A stretch of DNA of 37,508 nucleotides from Meiothermus sp. CFH 77666 (GTDB lineage: Bacteria; Deinococcota; Deinococci; Deinococcales; Thermaceae), in assembly GCF_017497985.1 (NCBI RefSeq), contig NZ_JAGDFV010000028.1, forward strand, positions 1 through 37,508. The letters run 5' to 3'. The notes under the pieces were generated by a model. The model ran no database searches. It saw only the letters and a list, made by a program, of their open reading frames with translations, and was not told where the DNA came from. Shown piece by piece: positions 31,897 through 37,508 of this stretch; positions within the stretch are counted from its first letter, which is position 1, and each line of letters opens with the position of its first letter. The position numbers were made by a program, and so were the translations under genes.

Positions 31897-33023
31897 CAGG
31901 CACCTCCAACGAGCGCCCTGGTGGGCGCATGGGTAATCTCGCCTTGGTGGGTTAGAAGCGCCCCGGCCAGAATCTCGTCGCTCCAGTCGGGGGCAAGTTG
32001 ACCATCTTTGATGAGCAGTTTGGAGAGGTTGTAGAGGTTTTTGGCGTACATCTCGCTGGCGTGTACCGAGAGCGCACTGGGCAGGTTCAGGGGCCCCACA
32101 ATCTTGACCCCGTTCACCTCCACCGTCTTGCCCGGCTGGGTCAGCTCGCAGTTGCCCCCGGACTCGGCGGCCAGGTCTACCACCACCGCACCGGGGTTCA
32201 TCCGCTCGACCATGTCCTTGGTAATGAGGATGGGCGCGTTGCGGCCCGGAATCTGGGCGGTGGTGATGACCGCATCCATACTGCCCACCTCTTTGGCCAG
32301 GGCTTCATGCTGGATTTTCTTTTCTTCCTCGGTAAGCTCGCGGGCGTAGCCCCCTTCGCCCTCGGCGCTGATGGGTAGCTCAATAACCTTGGCCCCTAGC
32401 GACAGGGCTTGCTCGGCTGCCGCTTTGCGAACGTCGTAGGTCCAGACATTAGCCCCCAGGCGGCGCACCGTAGCAATGGCCTGCAAGCCTGCCACGCCCA
32501 CCCCCATCACCATGACCTTAGCAGGGCGGATGGTGCCCGCCGCAGTCGTGAGCATGGGGAAAAAGCGGCTGCTCTCTCGCGCGGCTATCAGGGCGGCCAC
32601 ATAGCCGGCCACGGTAGCCTGCGAGGAGAGCACGTCCATACTCTGAGCCCGGGTAATGCGGGGCACAAGCTCCATGGCCAGGGCGGTAAGCTTACCGGCG
32701 GCCATGGCCTGTACCCGCACCGGGCTGCGGTGGGGGTACATCAGGCCCGCCACAATGGTGCCGGGCTCGAGCTGCGCCAGATCCGATTGATCCAGAGGCT
32801 GTACAGTGAAAACCACCTGCGCACCTTTGAAAAGCTGATCCCTGGATACAATCTCGGCCCCCACATTTCGGTACGCCTCATCGGAGTAGTAAGCCTCGGC
32901 GCCGGCACCGGCCTCGAGGCGCACACCCCAGCCTTCCTTAATCAGACGGCTCACCACCTCCGGCGTGAGCGCCACCCGGCGTTCACCTGGGGCGGTTTCT
33001 TTGGGTACCGCTATTTGAACCAT
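31896..33023 (-). CDS. pntA1: NAD(P) transhydrogenase alpha-1 subunit
   Basis: 375 residues from ATG 33023, which follows TAGGAGGTCGA. It is the peripheral NAD(H)-binding domain I, related to alanine dehydrogenase: VPKETAPGERRVALTPE at the N terminus, KVMVMGVGVAGLQAIATVRRLGANV (dinucleotide fold, about 167-191), and GRNAPILITKDMVERMNPGAVVVDLAAESGGN. First gene of the operon; it overlaps pntA2 by one base. A longer frame to 33098 crosses the promoter and is not used. Confidence 0.95.
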   Translation of the reverse strand: MVQIAVPKETAPGERRVALTPEVVSRLIKEGWGVRLEAGAGAEAYYSDEAYRNVGAEIVSRDQLFKGAQVVFTVQPLDQSDLAQLEPGTIVAGLMYPHRSPVRVQAMAAGKLTALAMELVPRITRAQSMDVLSSQATVAGYVAALIAARESSRFFPMLTTAAGTIRPAKVMVMGVGVAGLQAIATVRRLGANVWTYDVRKAAAEQALSLGAKVIELPISAEGEGGYARELTEEEKKIQHEALAKEVGSMDAVITTAQIPGRNAPILITKDMVERMNPGAVVVDLAAESGGNCELTQPGKTVEVNGVKIVGPLNLPSALSVHASEMYAKNLYNLSKLLIKDGQLAPDWSDEILAGALLTHQGEITHAPTRALVGGA

Positions 33024-33070
33024 TCGACCTCCTAAAAACACTCGACGTTTGGTATACCGCTCCGCAGGGA

Positions 33071-33098
33071 AGTATACCAGTGACGGCCCAGGGAGCAA
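33071..33098 (-). promoter_or_regulatory. Promoter of the pnt operon
   Basis: On the minus strand TTGCTC (33098-33093), 16-bp spacer, TATACT (33076-33071) with TGG in front, a perfect extended -10. A second GTATACC copy sits exactly 20 bp nearer the gene (33052-33058), in the leader. Confidence 0.7.
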
Positions 33099-33114
33099 CG
33101 TCCCAACCCGATGA

Positions 33115-33144
33115 TTGACCTGGATTCCCTTGTCTCAATACAAT
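33115..33144 (+). promoter_or_regulatory. Promoter of the SDR gene
   Basis: TTGACC (33115-33120), 18-bp spacer, TACAAT (33139-33144), 26 nt before the GTG start. It is back-to-back with the pnt promoter. Confidence 0.75.
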
Positions 33145-33170
33145 CGCTTTCGTTCTGATAAGGAGTACTT

Positions 33171-33914
33171 GTGGATTTCCAGGGAAAAGTGGTGATAGTG
33201 ACCGGCGGGGCCTCGGGCATGGGGGAGGCTTCTGCCCGGGAGTTTGCCAGGGCCGGGGCCCAGGTGGTGATAGTGGATCGCAACGAGGCGCAAGCCCGCC
33301 GGGTCGCAACTGAACTGGGGGCAGACGTGCGGGTTGGGGATGTGAGCGATTCGGCCTTCTGTAACACTGTGGTGGAAGAAACGGTACGGCGGCATGGGCG
33401 GCTGGATGTGCTGGTCAATGCGGCGGGCATCATCGTGCGGGCCAGCGGCGAGCACACCACCGACGAGCAGTGGAACCGCATCATGGGGGTGAACGTGAGC
33501 GGCACTTTCTTCATGTGCCGGGCTGCCATCAAGGCCATGAAGCCTCAGGGTAGCGGCGCCATCGTCAACTTCGGCTCCATCTGGGGCGACCTAGGGGCCG
33601 CCGGGGTAGCCGCCTACTGTGCCAGCAAGGGCGCGGTACACAACCTCACCCGCGCACTGGCCCTCGACCACGCCAAAGATGGCATCCGCATCAACGCGGT
33701 CTGCCCTGGCGAGGTGAATACCCCCATGCTCCAGTCCGAGCGCAAGGAACCCGTCACCCCCGAACTTTTGCAACGCCTGGCCGATACCGTACCGATGGGC
33801 CGCCTGGCCGACCCGGTGGAGATTGCCCAGGTGGTGCTTTTTCTGGCCTCGAGCAAAGCCAGCTACATGACCGGCTCGCTGGTGCTGGTGGATGCCGGGT
33901 TTGCTGCCAGGTGA
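33171..33914 (+). CDS. Short-chain dehydrogenase/reductase
   Basis: 247 residues, GTG start at 33171 with an AAGGAG Shine-Dalgarno. Classical SDR: cofactor loop TGGASGMG (11-18), D36 at the end of strand 2 (NAD preferred), NAAG (83-86), N108, catalytic S136, Y149 and K153 (Y-x3-K), then ALDHAKDGIRINAVCPG. It oxidises an alcohol or reduces a carbonyl; the substrate is not readable. The aldo/keto reductase gene 147 nt downstream on the same strand may belong to the same sugar or polyol pathway. Confidence 0.92.
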   Translation: MDFQGKVVIVTGGASGMGEASAREFARAGAQVVIVDRNEAQARRVATELGADVRVGDVSDSAFCNTVVEETVRRHGRLDVLVNAAGIIVRASGEHTTDEQWNRIMGVNVSGTFFMCRAAIKAMKPQGSGAIVNFGSIWGDLGAAGVAAYCASKGAVHNLTRALALDHAKDGIRINAVCPGEVNTPMLQSERKEPVTPELLQRLADTVPMGRLADPVEIAQVVLFLASSKASYMTGSLVLVDAGFAAR

Positions 33915-34061
33915 AGGCAGCCTCGAGGCCCGTAGCCGTCAACCTGGGGCTCTAATCGAGCATCTTTCGAGCAAGGAAATCAAAGCGGGCTTGGTTTCAA
34001 GGTCTTTTTGCTGCGGACTTTTGCGAACAGCATCTCTGCACACCCCTGAGGGGAGCTATCC

Positions 34062-35069
34062 ATGGAATACCGCAATCTGGGTCGAACCGGCGTCAAGGTT
34101 GCACCTCTGGCCCTGGGCACTGACAACATCCTGAACCCCACCCCCGAAGCCGAGGCCAGGGAGATGATTCTTCGGGCCATCGAGGCTGGCATCAATCTGA
34201 TTGATACCTCCAACAGCTACATGCAGGGCGAGGCCGAGCGGGTGATAGGACAAACCCTCAAAGAAAGCGGCCTGCGCGACCAGGTGCTCATCGCCACCAA
34301 GGCCCACTACCCCACCGGCCCCGGCCCCAACGACCGGGGGAACTCGAGGCTCCACCTGATACGGGCCTGTGAAGACTCGCTGCGGCGGCTGCAAACCGAC
34401 TACATTGACCTCTACCAGCTTCACCGCCCGGTTTTCGACATGCCCATAGACGAGACCCTCTCGGCCCTGACCGACCTGGTGCGCCAGGGCAAGGTTCGCT
34501 ATATAGGCAGTTCCACGGCCCCGGCCTGGAAGGTGCTGGAGGGCATTCTGATCAGCGAGCTTAAGGGGTATGTGCGCTTTGTCTCGGAACAGCCGCCCTA
34601 CAATCTGCTGGATCGGCGCATCGAGAACGAGCTGATTCCCATGGCCCAGGCCTACAACCTGGCCGTTCTGCCGTGGTCGCCCCTGGCCATGGGGATGCTG
34701 GCCGGGCGCTACGCCGACGAGGCGCTTCGCCCCGAAGGCTCCCGCGCCAGCCTGCGGGGGGGAATTTACGCCGAGCGGGTCTCGCCCAGGGCGGTACATA
34801 TGGGCAACCGCTTTGTAAAGCTGGCCCGCGAGGCCGGCTACGACCCCGCGCAACTGGCCATTTTGTGGGTCAAGGATCAACCCGGCATCACCGCCCCCAT
34901 CATCGGGCCCCGGAGTGTGGAACAGCTAAAGCACCTGCTTCCGGTGCTGGACATGACCCTGCCGGAGGATATCCGAGCGGCCTGCGACCGGCTGGTACCG
35001 CCCGGCAGTGCCGTGGCCAACTTCCACAACTCGGCCCCCTGGATGAAGATGCAGTTGGAGGTGGGCTGA
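34062..35069 (+). CDS. Aldo/keto reductase
   Basis: 335 residues. NADPH-dependent carbonyl reductase fold ((alpha/beta)8). The catalytic tetrad can be placed: D48, Y53 (in [12 protein letters not shown]), K80 (LIATKAHY) and H121 (YQLHRP). The cofactor end is [17 protein letters not shown]. The length and [20 protein letters not shown] opening fit the AKR5/AKR11-like Gram-positive/Deinococcota group. ATG 34062 has GAGGGGAG upstream. The substrate is unknown. Confidence 0.92.
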   Translation: MEYRNLGRTGVKVAPLALGTDNILNPTPEAEAREMILRAIEAGINLIDTSNSYMQGEAERVIGQTLKESGLRDQVLIATKAHYPTGPGPNDRGNSRLHLIRACEDSLRRLQTDYIDLYQLHRPVFDMPIDETLSALTDLVRQGKVRYIGSSTAPAWKVLEGILISELKGYVRFVSEQPPYNLLDRRIENELIPMAQAYNLAVLPWSPLAMGMLAGRYADEALRPEGSRASLRGGIYAERVSPRAVHMGNRFVKLAREAGYDPAQLAILWVKDQPGITAPIIGPRSVEQLKHLLPVLDMTLPEDIRAACDRLVPPGSAVANFHNSAPWMKMQLEVG

Positions 35070-35195
35070 GCCTTCGGGGTGGCTGCTGCATCAGCTACTC
35101 AAGACCCCTCTCCTGCAAAGGGGGCTCGAGAGCCCACGCCAACCATAACGCCCACATAACACCGCCTCGGCTATGCTCGAGCAAAGGAGCCTGCC

Positions 35196-35843
35196 ATGCG
35201 AAGCATCCTCGGCGTTCTAGCGTTGGTGGTTTTGGGCACAGCCGCCTGGGCCAAGTGTGACCATCCCTTCTACCCGGTGCGTGAGGGCTGGGTCTGGACA
35301 TACAGCTCGAGCGTGGACAAGAACCCCTATACCATCCAGACCCTGGAGGTTAAAGCGGACCGCTTCATCCAGCGCTTCACCTTTACCAACTTTGGCTTCG
35401 ACAGCCGCTGGACGTGCGACGCCAGGGGCCTCACCCAGCCCGAATTCGCCCCCTCCGGCCAGACCGGCTTGCAGATGAAGTTCAAAACCCGCAAAGCCAC
35501 CGGGGTGGTGCTGCCCCAGAACCTGCGGGTGGGGAGTAGCTGGAGCTACAGCTACGAGGCAAGCGGGGAGGCCCAGCAGGGCAACCTGACCATCCAGATG
35601 GAGCAAAGCGTCCGCACCACCAGCAAGGTGGTAGGCCAGGAAAGCGTGAGCGTGCCTGCCGGACGCTTTACGGCCCTCAAAGTGGAGAGTACCCAGACCA
35701 CCCGTGGCACCATGACCATGGGGGGCCGGAGCAGCCCCCTGAACCTGACCGTGAAAAGCACCTCCTGGTACGCCCCCAACGTGGGGCTGGTGAGAAGCCA
35801 GAGCGAGCAGGTGGTTATCGAGCTGGTGAGCCTGAAGCGCTAG
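35196..35843 (+). CDS. Secreted protein of unknown function
   Basis: 215 residues with a signal peptide (1-19, cleavage after AWA). The mature protein opens with CDHPFYPVREGWVWTYSSS and is rich in beta-strand with alternating Thr/Ser/Val, then VSVPAGRFTALKVESTQTT and STSWYAPNVGLVRSQSEQ. This plan (YP-x-REG-x-x-W-x-Y near the start, PAGRF-ALKV, WYAP-VGLV near the end) recurs in extracytoplasmic beta-sandwich proteins of Deinococcota; the function is not known to me. Start ATG has AAAGGAG upstream, and TATGCT (35172-35177) may be the -10. Its stop overlaps the stop of the convergent membrane protein. Confidence 0.82.
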   Translation: MRSILGVLALVVLGTAAWAKCDHPFYPVREGWVWTYSSSVDKNPYTIQTLEVKADRFIQRFTFTNFGFDSRWTCDARGLTQPEFAPSGQTGLQMKFKTRKATGVVLPQNLRVGSSWSYSYEASGEAQQGNLTIQMEQSVRTTSKVVGQESVSVPAGRFTALKVESTQTTRGTMTMGGRSSPLNLTVKSTSWYAPNVGLVRSQSEQVVIELVSLKR

Positions 35844-36175
35844 GCCCACCCCAGCGCCAGCCAGGCCCACACCCCCAGCGCAAACAAGGCTGCCAGGCCC
35901 AACAGCACCCGGAACACCCACACCAGATAGCCGGCCCCAAAAAAGAGTACGGCCCCCACCCCCGCCATCCAGGCTCCCGCCACCGAAAGATGGCGGGCCA
36001 CGCCTTCCAGAAAGCCGGGGAAATCTATGCGAACGCGCATCAGGTTTTTGTCCAGGTTGGGGTCAATGGTCTGGTTGGCCAGGGTGAAGGCCAGCCAGGC
36101 CAGGAGTACGCCCAGTGCCACCAGGAGGCCGCCCAGGAGCTCGAGCCACAGGGTCGAAGCAGGCATCGCTTTCAT
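35840..36175 (-). CDS. Small membrane protein of unknown function
   Basis: 111 residues from ATG 36175. Three or four hydrophobic segments (about 10-30, 64-84, 86-110), with a soluble loop IDPNLDKNLMRVRIDFPGF between the first two. A much longer open frame runs upstream through the MFS gene and is a shadow; the true gene is recognised by its membrane pattern and by TATCCT just before the ATG. Its start is 21 nt from the divergent MFS gene. Confidence 0.65.
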   Translation of the reverse strand: MKAMPASTLWLELLGGLLVALGVLLAWLAFTLANQTIDPNLDKNLMRVRIDFPGFLEGVARHLSVAGAWMAGVGAVLFFGAGYLVWVFRVLLGLAALFALGVWAWLALGWA

Positions 36176-36196
36176 ACAGGATAGGATAGGGGAACC

Positions 36197-37381
36197 ATGC
36201 CCTCCGTTGCTGCCCGCATCTTCGTTGTGCTGCTTCTGGCCTACTTTCTCTCCTACTTCTTTCGCGCGGTTAATGCGGTCATCTCCCCCGACCTGCGGCA
36301 GGATCTGGGGCTTTCCTCGGCCCAACTGGGGCTGATGACCAGCCTGTTCTACCTGACCTTCGCGCTGGCCCAACTCCCCCTGGGTTCGCTGCTGGACCGC
36401 TACGGCCCCCGCTTTGTACACCCCGCCCTGATGCTGGTGGGGGCCGGGGGCGCGCTCCTGTTTGCCAATGCCCAGGATTTCCTCACCCTTTCGGTGGGCC
36501 GGGCTTTGCTGGGCATCGGCTTTGCCGCCGCCTTGATGGGGGCTTTGAAAGCTTTTTCGCTGTGGTTTCCGGCCTCTCGCTACGCCAGCGTGAGCAGCCT
36601 GTATGTGGCGCTGGGGGCCTCGGGGGCCATTGCCGCCTCCTCGCCACTGGCCTGGCTCAAGGAGCAGATCGGCTGGCGGGGGGTCTTCGAGGGCGGGGCT
36701 TTGGTGATTGTGCTGGTAGCCCTGGTGGTGGTGCTGGGGGTTCGCAACGCTCCTAAAGGTGTTGCGCTTCCCCAAAGCACCCAGGCGGGCCATGCCGGGG
36801 TGATCTGGCGCAACCCCGACTTCTGGCGCATGGGCTGGCTCAACTTTATGGTGGGGGGCGGGTTTTTGGCCTGGCAGACCCTGTGGGGCGGCGACTTTCT
36901 GTTCAAGGTGCGGGGGATGGGGGGGCTCGAGGTGGGCGGTGTCCTCTTCGCTTTTTCGCTGGCCGCCGTTCTGGGCTTTTTGCTCTGCGGTCCCCTGGCC
37001 GACCGTTTGGGCCTGCCCAGGGTGCTGCTCTCGGCGGGCATCGCTTTCACGCTGGGGCCATTGCTGCTGGCCTTGTGGCCGCAGATGCCCCTGGCCCTCC
37101 TGTACGCGGTCTACCTGCTCATGGGCTTTACGGGTGCTTTTAACATTCTGAGCCTGGCCCAGGCCCGGCTCACCTTCCCCACCGAGCTCACCGGGCGGGC
37201 CGTCACGGCCATTAACTTCATGGGCTTCATGGGGGTCTTTTTGCTCCAGTGGGGGATGGGCATTGTGCTGGGGCAGAGCAACTACAGCACCGCTTTGCTG
37301 GTCTGGTCGGCCCTGATCGCGCTGGCCATAATGGCTTACCTGCCCCTGGCCAAAGCCCCGCATCGGGCAAGCAGTCTTTAG
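36197..37381 (+). CDS. MFS transporter
   Basis: 394 residues, 12 predicted membrane helices in two halves. Motif A occurs in each half: GSLLDRYGPR (after helix 2) and GPLADRLGLPR (after helix 8). The central loop is about residues 186-206. Major facilitator proteins move small solutes with proton coupling; the substrate is not apparent. ATG 36197 has GGGGAA upstream. Divergent from a small membrane protein. Confidence 0.9.
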   Translation: MPSVAARIFVVLLLAYFLSYFFRAVNAVISPDLRQDLGLSSAQLGLMTSLFYLTFALAQLPLGSLLDRYGPRFVHPALMLVGAGGALLFANAQDFLTLSVGRALLGIGFAAALMGALKAFSLWFPASRYASVSSLYVALGASGAIAASSPLAWLKEQIGWRGVFEGGALVIVLVALVVVLGVRNAPKGVALPQSTQAGHAGVIWRNPDFWRMGWLNFMVGGGFLAWQTLWGGDFLFKVRGMGGLEVGGVLFAFSLAAVLGFLLCGPLADRLGLPRVLLSAGIAFTLGPLLLALWPQMPLALLYAVYLLMGFTGAFNILSLAQARLTFPTELTGRAVTAINFMGFMGVFLLQWGMGIVLGQSNYSTALLVWSALIALAIMAYLPLAKAPHRASSL

Positions 37382-37508
37382 CAGGCTTTTATCACAACCC
37401 TCGGATTAGCTTGAGTAGAGGATAGGGATTAGCCGAGAACTTTCTAACCGAGCGCAACACCGGCCACTTTTTGAGGTGCAAGAGGCTCAGGATTACATCT
37501 CGTAAGTA
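37382..37508. other. Window end, no gene seen
   Basis: The last 127 bases follow the MFS stop and hold no supported feature. Confidence 0.5.

Noticed and set aside
35840-37363. 507-residue open frame on the minus strand through the MFS gene
   Set aside because: Most of it is antisense to a clear MFS protein and rich in Gln/His/Gly/Pro typical of shadows; only the last 111 codons form a plausible membrane protein.

Overview
The window looks like chromosomal DNA of a member of the Thermaceae (Deinococcota), most likely Meiothermus or a close relative. The basis is a GC-rich background with very many CTCGAG hexamers, a tuf-rpmG-secE-nusG-rplK-rplA block, a three-subunit proton-translocating transhydrogenase (pntA1-pntA2-pntB), an M32 (Taq-type) carboxypeptidase, and several starts that look leaderless (a TANNNT box 6-8 nt before ATG or GTG). 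The assignment comes from reading the sequence, not from a database search. No tRNA, rRNA, CRISPR array or intact insertion sequence was seen.

Layout. 1-2490 (+): end of EF-Tu, then L33, SecE, NusG, L11 and L1, closed by a clear terminator; a candidate L1-binding leader precedes rplK. 2625-5870: a CDF metal-efflux protein, then on the minus strand a fatty-acid desaturase, a cold-shock protein and an MTH1-like Nudix hydrolase. 5869-9102 (-): a small AhpD/CMD-like protein and a 929-residue methyltransferase-TPR-DUF2325 protein. 9381-15450 (-): a catabolic unit made of an IclR regulator, a TRAP transporter (dctP, dctQ, dctM), PxpA and a fused PxpB-PxpC, best read as uptake and ATP-dependent hydrolysis of 5-oxoproline. 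15591-18235: a deoxyhypusine-synthase-like enzyme, a secreted Ser/Asn/Thr/Gln-rich protein and a group III truncated haemoglobin. 18592-21848: DUF2905 protein, Era, DprA and a DusA-type tRNA-dihydrouridine synthase. 21853-23132: an AT-richer, probably acquired two-gene restriction-modification system sitting between ispH and dusA. 23167-26608: IspH, a second Nudix hydrolase and an M32 carboxypeptidase. 26633-30005 (-): a sugar ABC transporter (binding protein and two permeases) with a textbook promoter and two LacI-type operators. 30179-33023 (-): the transhydrogenase operon. 33115-37381: an SDR dehydrogenase, an aldo/keto reductase, a secreted protein, a small membrane protein and an MFS transporter.

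Two themes cut across the window. First, degenerate 7-nt tandem arrays lie in gaps inside operons (nusG-rplK, dctM-pxpA, dctQ-dctP, pntA2-pntB), and in one case appear to have pushed a Shine-Dalgarno sequence away from its gene. Second, regulation can be read directly from the DNA: paired IclR-type boxes 20 bp apart, paired LacI-type palindromes, an intra-operon palindrome between the binding-protein and permease genes, and a candidate L1 autoregulatory hairpin. The most novel protein is the methyltransferase-TPR-DUF2325 fusion; the most novel small system is the Dam-like methyltransferase with a very short PD-(D/E)XK-like partner.
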